In this document: positions 28,710 to 37,328 of the stretch, piece by piece
How positions within the stretch are numbered: position 1 is the first letter of the stretch
Layout of the letters: the number at the start of each line of letters is the position of its first letter
NCBI GenBank assembly: GCA_012523465.1
Contig: JAAYIK010000004.1
Location: 62,001-126,000 of the forward strand
From: Lysobacteraceae bacterium
GTDB lineage: Bacteria; Pseudomonadota; Gammaproteobacteria; Nitrococcales; AK92
DNA: 64,000 nucleotides
Direction of reading: 5' to 3'
Position numbers and translations under genes: made by a program
The notes under the pieces: generated by a model
What the model was told of the DNA's origin: nothing
Database searches by the model: none
Seen by the model: only the letters and a program-made list of their open reading frames with translations

Positions 28710-31700
28710 TCAAGGAGCGGGTTGCTGCGGCCGGGGCGGCGGCTCCTGCAAGTGCACGTCGAGCTGCGGGTACGGGACGCGGATGCCCCGCTCGGCCAGG
28801 CGTTCCAGCGCCATCACATACAGCTCGTGCCGGGTTTGCAGCCGATCGGCCAGCTCCCTCACGAACACGTACAGTTCGAACTCGAAGGCGCTGTCGCCAA
28901 GGCCGACGACGTAGGCAAAGGGCTCGGGGTCGCGCATGACCCGAGGGTGGCGGTGGGCGCACTCCAGCAGCAGCTGGCGCACTTCCTCGGGCGGGCAGTC
29001 GAAGGGACAGCGCAGCGCGACCTTGACGCGGGTTACCGAGTCGGTCAGCGTCCAGTTGATGAGCCGGTCGGTAATGAAGGTTTTATTGGGGATGATTAGC
29101 TCGCGCCGGTCCCAGTCGGTGATGGTGGTGGCGCGAATCTGGATGCGGGTGACCCGGCCGGACATGTCGTTGACGGTGACGGCATCGCCGACCCGGATCG
29201 GGCGCTCGAAGAGCAGGATCAGCCCGGAGACGAAGTTGGCGAAGATCTCCTGCAGACCGAAGCCCAGTCCCACGCCCAGGGCAGCTACCAGCCATTGCGC
29301 CTGGCTCCAGCGCACGCCCAGCCAGGAAATCGCCATCAGCAGTCCGATGGCGACGATGAGATAGCGGCTAATGGTGGTGATGGCGTAGCGGTTGCCGGAG
29401 TCGATGGCCAGTCTGTGTAGGACGGCGATTTCCAGCACCCCGGGCAGGTTGTGGGCAGCGACCAGGGTCAGCGCCAGTACCAGCAGTGCCAGTGCCAGGT
29501 CGCCGAGGGTGACCTGGATCAGGCTTTCGTCGGCGCCGGCCGATTCCCACAGCACGATGCCTTCCAGCACGTTGAAGGCTGGCAGCAGATCGGACCAGAT
29601 GAACCAGAGGCCGACGATGGTCACGCCAGTGAAGAGCAGGGTCAGGATGGTGCGGGCCTGTTCGTCAGCGCTGACCAGCTCGGGGTCGGGGCGGCCGCGG
29701 CCGGCGCTGCGGGCCGGGCTGGCGCGCATGGACTGCAGTCGCTTCTCGGCCAGACGCAGCCAGCGCAGCGCGAGATTGCCGGCGATCATCAGGCTGACCA
29801 ACAGCCAGCCGGTGGTGATGAGACGGCTTTCGAGCTGCAGGGCGGTGTAGTGGTAGCCGTAGAGGGAGAGCGCGGCCAGGGCCAGCGGAAGCAAGGTTGC
29901 CGGTATGCGAATCGCTCGTCGCAGCCGCCACCAGCCCCGGCGCCGCTCGCGGCTGTCGCTGCGAGAGAGCTGGAAGCGCGGCCGCAGCAGAATCCAGGCG
30001 AATGTCGCCAGTGCGGTCGAGCCGACGACGAAGGCGAGCCTGCCCAGGCCGTCGCGATAAACATCCTCGGGCTGGGTTTCGGTCAGTGTGATCGCGAAGC
30101 TGACGGGAACCGCAACTGCCAACAGCCAGGCCAAGTGCCGGCGCAGGCGGCGCCTGGAAGAATGCCGCCAGCGAAAGTGCGTCTGAGCGACTCCGCGCTC
30201 GCGGCATAGCTGGCGAAAGCCCTCGATGACCAGCACCACCATCGCCGTGCTGCGCAGACTGGCGCCGACGGCGGCGGCAAAGCTGCCTTCGCTGGCGCCA
30301 CGGCTGAGCAGCAGCCCAAGGCCGCCCAGCAGCAGCGGCCACAGCAGGGTTAGCAGCAGGGTGTACCACAGTGCCAGAAAGGTATGGAGGATGTGGTCCT
30401 CCTGGGTGCCGACCGGAAGCGTGGTACGTTCCAGGCGCCGCCGCAAGTACGGCCGGCCGCCTGCCAGCAGCGCCAGCGGCGCGACCAGCAGGATCAGCGC
30501 CGGCGCGCCTGCGAGCTGGCGAACGAGAACCGTGGCCGTGGCTGCCCAGTTGTCCGGCCGCAGCAGCCAGCTCATCGAGGCGCTGAGATTGCGCAGCCAC
30601 TGCCGGTCGATGGGATTCCCGCTGGCGATCCAGAACAGGCTTTCGTCCAGCAAATCCCGGTACGCCAGCGTCTGCGCAGCGAGCTGCTGCTCCAGCCGAT
30701 TGAGTTCGAGCAGCTGGTTGGCATAGCGGCTGTAGTTGATGGCGATCTTCTGCAACAGATCGTTTCTGTCCGTGAGCAGTTGCTGCAGGCGTTGCGCGAT
30801 CTGCTGCTTCTGCGCCGGATCGGCTTCCACTTCGTGCTCAGCCATCAGCTCCACCACCTGGCGGTCGATGGGCGCGGCGGCCTGGCTTTGCTGCTCGATC
30901 TGGAATTTGCGTAGCCGCAGCTCGGCGATGCGTTGCTGACGCTCGTCCATCCGCCTGGCGACTTGGCTGACCGACTGCATGCTGAGCCGTTCGCGCCGCA
31001 GCACGTCGCCCAGGGCCTGGTTAAGGCCGGCGATTTCGAGCTGCTGCTCGGTGGTTCGGTAGCGCGCCTGTAGCTGCTCCAGCTGCTGCTGCAGGCGTTG
31101 CAGCTCGTTGGCGGAGCGCTCCAGGTCCGTTACCAGACGTGCCAGCTGCTTGCTCAGCTCGGCATTGACGCGCGCCGCCTGTTGTACCACGGGCTGGGCC
31201 CCAACGGCGGCTTCTGCCGCCTGCTGGGCCGAGAGGGCCGCTTCCGACAGGGTGCGCTCGTTGGCCAGCTCGTCCAGCTCGCGCACCCGCTGCGCCTGGG
31301 CTTCCAGCTGCTGACGCAGCAGGGTTCGCTGGGCGCCGAGGATGGCGACCCGGGCATCGTTGCTGAGCAGTTCCTGCTCCAGGGCGCGGATCTGATTGCT
31401 GATTGCTAGGCGCGCGGCCTGCTGGGCCACCGTCCTGGCTTGGCGGAGGCGTTCGTTCTCGCCGCTGGCCGGAGCGGCTTGCAGGTTCTTCTCGATTTCT
31501 TGCCGACGCTGCTTGGCCGCGGCCAGCTCTTCGCGGGCGCGGTCAGGGCGGGCCTGGGTCTGGCGCAGCTGCTCTTCCAGCTCGTTGAGCTGGTTTTGCA
31601 GCCCGGCTAGCACGGCTTTCTCTTGCGCTTGAACCTGCTGGATCTGCTTCAGGTCGGCATCTCGCAACTCGCGCGCCAGCGGCACGGGCAGCTCGACGTG

Positions 31701-32036
31701 CTGAGCCTGCTGCTGCAGCTGCTGGATGCGGTCCGGCGCTTCCTGCACCAGCCGTTCCATTTCCTGGGCGCTGGCGGCGTAGGCGGCGGCAGCATTGAGC
31801 CGCTCCAGCGCCACCTGATAGAGATCCAGCAGCTGCTTGCGCAGCTCTTCGTCGATGCTGCCGCTGTCCTTGAGCGCCTGGATGCGCTCCTGTACCTGCT
31901 CGATGCTGGGTGCGTCGCGACCGCTGTCGGAGGACGCAGTGGCTGTGGCCGGGTCGGCCACGAGGAAGGACAGGCAAAAGATCGGAAGCAGCAGGCGCCA
32001 GAGCGAACGGAAGCCAAAGCGATAGCTCTCAGCCAT
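28710..32036 (-). CDS. MscK/KefA-like mechanosensitive channel
   Basis: An 1108-residue protein. An N-terminal signal (about 12-35) is followed by a long periplasmic coiled-coil region (about 40-480) rich in Gln/Ala/Glu. Then come around eleven membrane helices (about 500-950). The pore helix and MscS-like core have WLVAALGVGLGFGLQEIFAN, FVSGLILLFERPIRVGDAV and the beta domain TRIQIRATTITDWDRRELII. The MscS-like C-domain ends about 1090. It would open under membrane tension and release solutes in osmotic downshock. E. coli MscK is about 1120 residues, so length agrees. A downstream GlsB-type gene may belong to the same osmotic response. Confidence 0.92.
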   Translation of the reverse strand: MAESYRFGFRSLWRLLLPIFCLSFLVADPATATASSDSGRDAPSIEQVQERIQALKDSGSIDEELRKQLLDLYQVALERLNAAAAYAASAQEMERLVQEAPDRIQQLQQQAQHVELPVPLARELRDADLKQIQQVQAQEKAVLAGLQNQLNELEEQLRQTQARPDRAREELAAAKQRRQEIEKNLQAAPASGENERLRQARTVAQQAARLAISNQIRALEQELLSNDARVAILGAQRTLLRQQLEAQAQRVRELDELANERTLSEAALSAQQAAEAAVGAQPVVQQAARVNAELSKQLARLVTDLERSANELQRLQQQLEQLQARYRTTEQQLEIAGLNQALGDVLRRERLSMQSVSQVARRMDERQQRIAELRLRKFQIEQQSQAAAPIDRQVVELMAEHEVEADPAQKQQIAQRLQQLLTDRNDLLQKIAINYSRYANQLLELNRLEQQLAAQTLAYRDLLDESLFWIASGNPIDRQWLRNLSASMSWLLRPDNWAATATVLVRQLAGAPALILLVAPLALLAGGRPYLRRRLERTTLPVGTQEDHILHTFLALWYTLLLTLLWPLLLGGLGLLLSRGASEGSFAAAVGASLRSTAMVVLVIEGFRQLCRERGVAQTHFRWRHSSRRRLRRHLAWLLAVAVPVSFAITLTETQPEDVYRDGLGRLAFVVGSTALATFAWILLRPRFQLSRSDSRERRRGWWRLRRAIRIPATLLPLALAALSLYGYHYTALQLESRLITTGWLLVSLMIAGNLALRWLRLAEKRLQSMRASPARSAGRGRPDPELVSADEQARTILTLLFTGVTIVGLWFIWSDLLPAFNVLEGIVLWESAGADESLIQVTLGDLALALLVLALTLVAAHNLPGVLEIAVLHRLAIDSGNRYAITTISRYLIVAIGLLMAISWLGVRWSQAQWLVAALGVGLGFGLQEIFANFVSGLILLFERPIRVGDAVTVNDMSGRVTRIQIRATTITDWDRRELIIPNKTFITDRLINWTLTDSVTRVKVALRCPFDCPPEEVRQLLLECAHRHPRVMRDPEPFAYVVGLGDSAFEFELYVFVRELADRLQTRHELYVMALERLAERGIRVPYPQLDVHLQEPPPRPQQPAP

Positions 32037-32366
32037 GTAAACGCCTGAGTTGGGGTGAGGCTATGGGGCGTCAGTTGATTTAGTGGGCGCTGGTTTCGGG
32101 CTTGCCAAGATGCGCCCCTGTTGCGCCCGGCGCCCTTGCCGCGGCATCAAGCGACCGCAAGCCGGTGCTGTGGAGCCGGCCTGTCTCCTGTCGCTTCCAA
32201 GCGACAAGAAAAGGGCCGGTTTTCCGGCCACCCGCGCGGGTTTTGATTGAACCGATCGCCTGGCAGCCTCATACCCCAGGCTGATTGCAGCGGCTGTGCC
32301 CTCGCTGGCGCGTCAGCCGAGGTAGGCATGGAGACAAGGAGTGGTTCCGCAACAAGGAGTTGATGT
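32037..32366. other. 330-bp divergent intergenic region with two adjacent hairpins
   Basis: No supported gene. GTCGCTT-CC-AAGCGAC (32190-32205) and GGCCGG-TTTT-CCGGCC (32214-32229) are two perfect inverted repeats 8 bp apart. Both lie between the MscK-like gene (minus) and the small lipoprotein gene (plus) and may form structured leader RNA or end an unseen short RNA. Confidence 0.4.
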
Positions 32367-32609
32367 ATGAGGATGAAATATCTGGCCTGGATTTTCGCCC
32401 CGGCGATGCTGCTGGGATTGGCGGCCTGCGACAATGCCGGTGAGCCGGGTGGCACCGGATCCGACAGCGTGAGCGGGTCGGCCGCAACCGACTCCTCCCC
32501 CGCGGGCGGGCCGGCTGGGCCCGACTCCACTGCCAGCGCGCCCGACTACGGTAGTGACGCCAGCGAAGAGCAAAGCGCCTCGGCGCCTCCGGCCACCGGG
32601 GGCGGCTGA
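32367..32609 (+). CDS. small lipoprotein, low-complexity (80 aa)
   Basis: An 80-residue protein starting at the ATG at 32367, which follows AAGGAG. The lipobox LAAC places the modified Cys at about residue 21. The rest is Ser/Gly/Ala/Pro-rich and acidic and predicted disordered, with no fold I recognise. It resembles many small proteobacterial lipoproteins of unknown function. It is the only plus-strand gene between two minus-strand ones. Confidence 0.7.
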   Translation: MRMKYLAWIFAPAMLLGLAACDNAGEPGGTGSDSVSGSAATDSSPAGGPAGPDSTASAPDYGSDASEEQSASAPPATGGG

Positions 32610-32643
32610 TCCCGTAGTCTCTCGCAGCGCGGCAGTCTGGCAG

Positions 32644-32662
32644 CGGCGGGCAAGGCCCGCCG
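32644..32662. terminator. hairpin at the end of the methyltransferase gene
   Basis: CGGCGGGC (32644-32651), AAG, GCCCGCCG (32655-32662) form an 8-bp perfect stem directly beside the methyltransferase stop at 32663 and 35 bp after the convergent lipoprotein stop. It lacks a T tract. Confidence 0.45.
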
Positions 32663-33343
32663 TCATGCCTGGGAAGGTAATTCGGACCGTCGCACCTGCG
32701 AGCCCAGATAAAGGTTGACGTGGCGGAAGTCGTCAAACTCGTCTAGGTCCGGCCAGGTCGTGCTGATCCGCCTGTCCAGCCAGCGATAGCCGGGGGCGTG
32801 CAGGTCCTTGATACGCGAGTCGGCCAGCAGCACCTGCGGCGCCTTGTGTAGAAAGCGATCCAGCCAGACCAGGTTGCTACGGTCATAGAGCACGTCGGCG
32901 GCCAGGATCAGGTCAACGGTGGCATCGACCGTCTCGAAGTCATCGGCCAGCTCGACCGTCACACCGTTGAGCCGCGCATTGGTGGCGGTGGCCAGGCGGG
33001 CGTCCGGATCCAGGTCGCAGGCGATCACGCGGGCCGCGCCGGCCTTGGCCGCGGCGATGGCGGCCACTCCCGAACCACAGCCGAAATCTAGCACGCAGCG
33101 ACCCCGTACCCAGTGCGGATGATCCAGTAGATGGCGGGCGAGCACCTGGCCGCTGGCCCAACAAAAAATCCAGTAAGCGGGATAGTCGAGGACGGCGCTG
33201 ATCTCTTCCGGCGTCAGCGCCGCATTGGAGAAATCCGCGTTGAGCAGATAAAGTTGCAGTTCCGGCACATCGGGCAAGGCAGCAAGCTCCACCCTGGCCG
33301 TCGGCAGAACTTGCCGCAGTCGGCGGGTGAGGCCTGGATGCAT
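32663..33343 (-). CDS. class I SAM methyltransferase, probable ETF-beta lysine methyltransferase (METTL20-like)
   Basis: A 226-residue protein from the ATG at 33343 (MHPGLTRRL); the frame is open to 33601, and a GTG at 33367 is possible. The SAM motif [19 protein letters not shown] is followed by VIACDLDP. Before it stands [20 protein letters not shown], which matches the pattern of METTL20/ETFBKMT, whose bacterial homologue methylates lysines of the ETF beta subunit near its docking site. Nothing else here is known to need this, but the many acyl-CoA dehydrogenases nearby use ETF. No Shine-Dalgarno is visible. Confidence 0.75.
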   Translation of the reverse strand: MHPGLTRRLRQVLPTARVELAALPDVPELQLYLLNADFSNAALTPEEISAVLDYPAYWIFCWASGQVLARHLLDHPHWVRGRCVLDFGCGSGVAAIAAAKAGAARVIACDLDPDARLATATNARLNGVTVELADDFETVDATVDLILAADVLYDRSNLVWLDRFLHKAPQVLLADSRIKDLHAPGYRWLDRRISTTWPDLDEFDDFRHVNLYLGSQVRRSELPSQA

Positions 33344-33467
33344 GGAGGGCGGTGAGATTGTCGTCACGATCGCAAGCTCTGCTCTTTCCGAGCGTGCATG
33401 ATAGCGAAACGACGCTACTTGGCGGCAAGGTCCGGCCTTCCCTGGCCAGTCCGGTCGCAGGCGCGAC

Positions 33468-33959
33468 TCACTGTACCGTGATGATGGCCTCTTCCGAGTA
33501 GTCGCTGACGTTGCCCTGATCGTCGATGGCCTGCACGGCGAAGTGCCAGGTGGAGCTCTCCAAATTCTCCACGAGGAAACTGCAGGTCCTGACCGGGCCA
33601 CAGCTGCTGTTGCCGGTGGTCACGCAAGCTAGATCCTCGGCCGCGATGTCGATGGTTTCGGTATAGTGCTGGTGCGAGAGTCCGTAGCTGATCCGGTATG
33701 ACGCCAGGTCGGACAAGCAGGTGTCATCGGTCCGGGAGGTCGGCGCTTGCCAGCGAAGCAAGGCCGTCAGATCGGCCGGCCGTTCCGGCTCCGGTTCCGG
33801 GGCAGGTTCCGGTTCCGGGGCAGGTTCCGGATAGGGGAGGCTCGGCTGCGGCGGGTTGCCATCCGCGGGACTGGAACCGGAACCGCCGCCACCGCAGGCG
33901 GCCACGGCCGTGCCGAGGCAGAGGGCTGCGAAAGCGTTGCGCAGAACAATCATGGACAT
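33468..33959 (-). CDS. lipoprotein with Pro-Glu repeats and a fibronectin III-like domain
   Basis: A 163-residue protein. A signal peptide ends in a lipobox (AVAAC, Cys22) followed by GGGGSGSS. Then comes a short repeat, [16 protein letters not shown] (about 45-60), encoded by an imperfect 18-bp tandem repeat near 33787-33830. The C-terminal half reads like a fibronectin type III domain: [35 protein letters not shown]. Two Cys pairs may form disulfides. It looks like a surface or periplasmic protein of unknown function. Confidence 0.78.
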   Translation of the reverse strand: MSMIVLRNAFAALCLGTAVAACGGGGSGSSPADGNPPQPSLPYPEPAPEPEPAPEPEPERPADLTALLRWQAPTSRTDDTCLSDLASYRISYGLSHQHYTETIDIAAEDLACVTTGNSSCGPVRTCSFLVENLESSTWHFAVQAIDDQGNVSDYSEEAIITVQ

Positions 33960-34302
33960 GGCAGCTTGTTTTTTTCATTGCCCCCGTCCTTGGCATAGGC
34001 TGTGTCGAATCGGCTCTGATGGGACGGTCGCTTGGCCTGCATCCTGCAGCCGCCGTGGCGACGTCTCTGTCCAGCAGAGGTGTGCGCACACCATAGGTGG
34101 CAGCGGCAAAGACATCTGTGGAAAAAGTCACTGCCTGCACCGCTGTCGGCGAAAAGCGACAGCCAAGTGAGCAGCCGTTCTCGTCCGTGAGACGGAGACG
34201 GCGCCTGATGCATGTGGCGCACTGCAACAAGATTTTGCTACGATCCGGAGTCGGATCGCTCAATCGCGTGGTTTTTGAACGAGATCCGTAAGGAGGTCTT
34301 TC
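33960..34302. other. 343-bp divergent intergenic region upstream of the QsdR-type regulator
   Basis: No supported gene. The main feature is a perfect 14-bp palindrome at 34079-34092. A T-rich tract lies just upstream of the minus-strand lipoprotein gene (about 33968-33976). Confidence 0.45.
34079..34092. promoter_or_regulatory. perfect 14-bp palindrome, operator candidate
   Basis: GGTGTGCGCACACC is identical to its reverse complement. It stands 211 bp before the TetR-type regulator gene and 120 bp before the lipoprotein gene, so it is placed for autoregulation or control of the divergent gene. Confidence 0.4.
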
Positions 34303-34917
34303 TTGGCTCAAGGTCCAACCCGTCTCTCATTGGCGTTGGCGGATGAAGCGTCTCAGAGGAGAGTCACGCCCGTCGACGTTTTCAAGCTGGCCCGGCAGTG
34401 GTGGCTGGACGGTCGCCGCTTGAACCTCGGCGCCCTGGCCGATGAGGTTGGAGTCAGTCGTGCGACCATTTTCCGCTGGGTCGGAAACCGCGACCTGTTG
34501 CTGGCAGAAATCCTCTGGTCGATGTACTCGCAGGTCTTGAATGCGGCGATCAAGGAGGCGGAAGGAACGGGGGCTGAGTATGTCGTCGACGTCTACCGCC
34601 GCATTGGCGAGGTGATCGTGGGTTTCGAGCCGCTGCGGCGGTTTTTGCTGCAGGACCCGCAGTACGCCTTGCGGGTGCTCACTTCCGACGCCACCGACTA
34701 TCATGATCGCCTGGTCGCCGCTTGGAAGGGATTGCTCGATGAACAGGTCGAGCGGGGCGATCTCGATCCGCAGCTGGAAACCGACGAGCTCGCCGAATTG
34801 ATCGTGCGCATCAATGAAGGCTGTCTCTACTCGGACCTGATTGCCGGTCGCGAGCCGGCCATCGAACGCGCCTGCAAGGCGCTGCGGCTGCTGCTGGCAA
34901 GCCGCTGTCCCTGCTGA
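34303..34917 (+). CDS. TetR family regulator, QsdR type
   Basis: A 204-residue DNA-binding protein. It starts at a TTG (34303) preceded by AAGGAGG at ideal spacing; no ATG is available in a better place. The helix-turn-helix lies at about 45-65 (LGALADEVGVSRATIFRWVG), with NRDLLLAEILWS after it. The C-terminal domain fits the QsdR group (FLLQDPQYALRVLTS), first known for control of a quorum-signal lactonase but widespread beyond it. Effector unknown. It lies beside the fatty-acid cluster and may regulate it; this is not shown by the sequence. Confidence 0.85.
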   Translation: MAQGPTRLSLALADEASQRRVTPVDVFKLARQWWLDGRRLNLGALADEVGVSRATIFRWVGNRDLLLAEILWSMYSQVLNAAIKEAEGTGAEYVVDVYRRIGEVIVGFEPLRRFLLQDPQYALRVLTSDATDYHDRLVAAWKGLLDEQVERGDLDPQLETDELAELIVRINEGCLYSDLIAGREPAIERACKALRLLLASRCPC

Positions 34918-34940
34918 TGGAGTCCCGCCGGCGAGTCCAA

Positions 34941-34974
34941 ACGACGAACGCCCGCTGATGCGGGCGTTCGTCGT
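34941..34974. terminator. very stable bidirectional hairpin
   Basis: ACGACGAACGCCCGC (34941-34955), loop TGAT, and its exact complement (34960-34974) form a 15-bp perfect stem, extendable by four pairs past one bulged base. It lies between the convergent QsdR-type and small beta-protein genes. No T tract. Confidence 0.6.
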
Positions 34975-35004
34975 TGGAGGATCCGCTTCGCTTGTCGACG
35001 CGCT

Positions 35005-35295
35005 TCAGGCGCGGACGCCAGTAAACTCGGTTTTGCCCATCATGGTCTTGAAGGTGCCGCTCAGGTTGTCGCCATCGGCGGTGGCTTCGAACGACACCGG
35101 GAACTTGCCCATCGGCGTGCTGACCTTGGCGGTGAAGCTCGCCGTGTTGCCTTCGATCTTGAGATCCTCCAGCTCGACATCGCCCGTGGCGGCGGAAAGC
35201 TTGCCGGAGTTGCTCTCCACATCGATGGTGAGGGTCGGGGTCTGAACCCCGAACGGGGTGTTCATGGTCAGTTTCCAGGTTCCGCCAATGCTCAT
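35005..35295 (-). CDS. small beta-strand-rich hypothetical protein (96 aa) after FadD
   Basis: A 96-residue protein. The ATG at 35295 (MSIGGTWKLTM) is preferred because GGAG lies 7 bp before it; an ATG at 35307 is in the same frame. It has no signal peptide. The sequence alternates strands and turns with repeated patterns: GTWKLTMNTPFGVQTPTLTI, ASFTAKVSTPMGKFPVSFEA, LSGTFKTMMGKTEFTG. This looks like a small beta-barrel such as a lipocalin/FABP-like fold, perhaps with internal duplication (TPFG/TPMG). It lies 85 bp downstream of fadD on the same strand, so it may bind a fatty acid. Function is inferred from position only. Confidence 0.75.
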   Translation of the reverse strand: MSIGGTWKLTMNTPFGVQTPTLTIDVESNSGKLSAATGDVELEDLKIEGNTASFTAKVSTPMGKFPVSFEATADGDNLSGTFKTMMGKTEFTGVRA

Positions 35296-35379
35296 TGTTT
35301 TCTCCATCTGCTCTCGGGTAGCCCGGCCAGGCCGGGCGGGTGATGGGGCAGGAGCCGTGCTCCCGCCCGCGGGTTAAGG

Positions 35380-37152
35380 TCAGGCGAGGCCCAGCTCCTT
35401 CAGCGCCTCGGTGCGCAAGTCCTTGCGCAGCACCTTGCCGACCGGCGTCTTCGGCAGCTCCTCGCGGAAGACGATCTGCTTGGGCACCTTGTAGGCGGTG
35501 AGGTGTTGCCGGCAGTGCTCGATGATGTCCTGCTCGGTGACGCTCTGATCGCGCCGCACGATGTAGGCGCGCACCGCCTCGCCGGTGGTCTCGTCAGGCA
35601 CGCCGATGACGCCGGCCTCGAGCACGCCCGGGTGCTTAACGAGGACTTCTTCCACCTCGTTGGGATAGACGTTGAAGCCGGACACGATGACCATGTCCTT
35701 CTTGCGATCGACGATGTAGAAGAACCCGTCCTCGTCCATCTTGGCGATGTCGCCGGTGTAGAACCAGCCGTCCTTCAGGGCGCCTTCGGTCTCCTCCGGC
35801 CGATTCCAGTAGCCCTTCATCACCTGCGGCCCCTTGATGATCAGCTCGCCGGGCTGGCCGACCGGGACGGGATTGCCTTCCTCGTCGACGATGCGAACGT
35901 AGGTGTCGGCGAGCGGAATGCCAATGGTGCCCGGCTTCCTGGGGCTGTCGAGAGGGGTGGAGGTGACGATGGGGCTGGTCTCGGTGAGTCCGTAGCCCTG
36001 ATAGATGCGCTGACCGGTGACCTGCTCCCAGCGCTCGGCCACCGCGTCCTGCAGCGCCGTGCCGCCGGCCACGGCAGTCATCTCGCGCGGCGGGTTGGCG
36101 CGGAACCACTCCTCGTTCAGCAGGCCGATGAACAGCGTGTTGACGCCAGGCATGAAGGCGAAGTTGTACTTCTCGAACGCTGCCCGCAGGTTGCTCACCG
36201 GCCGCGGCGACGGGATCAGCACGTTGTGGCCGCCGATGCTGTAGATCACGCTGCTCACGCCGAGCGCGAAGATGTGATACATCGGCAGCGGCGTCAGCGT
36301 GGTGCGGTTGTCCTGCAGCGTGTCCTGCAGGTTGTTGTAGGACTGGGCGACGTTCGACGTCAGGTTGCGGTGCGTCAGCATGGCGCCCTTGGGGCGGCCG
36401 GTGGTGCCGCCGGTGTACTGCAGGGCCAGCAGGTCGTCGAGCTCGACCTCGGTCACCGGCACCTTGCGGCCGGCGGCAACGTGCTTGGCGCCCAGCTCGA
36501 TGGCCTTGCTGAAAGGCTCGGCCGCGACCGGCACCGGCGGAATCATCTTCTTGAGTCGCTGCGCGGTCTGTACTAGGAACTTGCGCAGCGGCGGGAAGAA
36601 CTCGGCGACACTGGTGATCAGGACCTTCTGCACCTCGGTCTTGGGAATGACCGTATCCAGCTTGCCGGCGAACATGTCGATGATCACCAGCAGTTTGGCG
36701 CCGGAGTCGGCCAACGCGAACTCCGTCTCGGGCGGCGTGTAGAGCGGATTGAGGTTGACGATCACGCAGCCCGCTTTGGCGGCGCCGTACAGGAAGATCG
36801 GGTAGGTCAGGCAATTGGGGGCCTGGATGGCGACACGGTCGCCCTTCGCCAGGCCGAGTTCATGGCGGAGATAGGCCGCGAACTGGTCGCTGAGCCGGTC
36901 GACCTCGGCGAAGGTGATGGTGCCGCTGGTGCCGTTCGGCAGAATGGTAGTAAACGCCGGCTGATTGGCGTATTCGGCACTCGCCTTGCTAACCAGGTCT
37001 CCCAGGTTGCGGTAGGGAATCTCGTCGAGATTGTGCTTGCTGGAAGCCGAATAATATTTCAGCCAGGGACGGGAATCGTAAGTCTCGAAGCCGGTTTTCG
37101 GGTTCGAAGCAGGGGTGCCCGCATTGGGCGTATCGACGATGTTGTTGGCCAT
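35380..37152 (-). CDS. fadD: long-chain fatty acid-CoA ligase
   Basis: A 590-residue adenylate-forming enzyme that makes fatty acyl-CoA in two steps at the inner face of the membrane. The phosphate loop TGGTTGRPKG is at 247-256, YGLTETSP near 400, the FadD signature DGWFYTGDIAKMDEDGFFYI near 460, and the catalytic Lys in TPVGKVLRKDLR near 573. A long N-terminal lead (DTPNAGTPASNPKTGFETYDS) is typical of proteobacterial FadD. It begins 176 bp downstream of the acyl-CoA dehydrogenase stop, past a terminator-like hairpin, and an AT-rich stretch (TATATAAAAG on the minus strand) offers its own -10 element. Confidence 0.93.
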   Translation of the reverse strand: MANNIVDTPNAGTPASNPKTGFETYDSRPWLKYYSASSKHNLDEIPYRNLGDLVSKASAEYANQPAFTTILPNGTSGTITFAEVDRLSDQFAAYLRHELGLAKGDRVAIQAPNCLTYPIFLYGAAKAGCVIVNLNPLYTPPETEFALADSGAKLLVIIDMFAGKLDTVIPKTEVQKVLITSVAEFFPPLRKFLVQTAQRLKKMIPPVPVAAEPFSKAIELGAKHVAAGRKVPVTEVELDDLLALQYTGGTTGRPKGAMLTHRNLTSNVAQSYNNLQDTLQDNRTTLTPLPMYHIFALGVSSVIYSIGGHNVLIPSPRPVSNLRAAFEKYNFAFMPGVNTLFIGLLNEEWFRANPPREMTAVAGGTALQDAVAERWEQVTGQRIYQGYGLTETSPIVTSTPLDSPRKPGTIGIPLADTYVRIVDEEGNPVPVGQPGELIIKGPQVMKGYWNRPEETEGALKDGWFYTGDIAKMDEDGFFYIVDRKKDMVIVSGFNVYPNEVEEVLVKHPGVLEAGVIGVPDETTGEAVRAYIVRRDQSVTEQDIIEHCRQHLTAYKVPKQIVFREELPKTPVGKVLRKDLRTEALKELGLA

Positions 37153-37280
37153 CGTGGTCCTCCTCCATGCGATGGTGGCGCAGCGGTGCAGCGCTCTCGC
37201 TTCGCTTCCGGAAAGCGTCTCGGTTTGTGATTTCTTTGGCTTTTATATAGCGTTCGGTGTGCCAGTGCCAGTGCGCAAAA

Positions 37281-37314
37281 CCAACGCACCGGACCGCCAC
37301 GGCGGTCCGGTGCG
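37281..37314 (-). terminator. hairpin after the acyl-CoA dehydrogenase gene
   Basis: CGCACCGGACCGCC (37285-37298) and its exact complement (37301-37314) give a 14-bp stem, in practice 13 bp with a 4-nt loop. On the minus strand TTGGTTTT follows. It lies 15 bp after the dehydrogenase stop and before fadD, so it likely ends or attenuates the upstream transcript. Confidence 0.6.
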
Positions 37315-37328
37315 TGCGTTGCGGCCGT

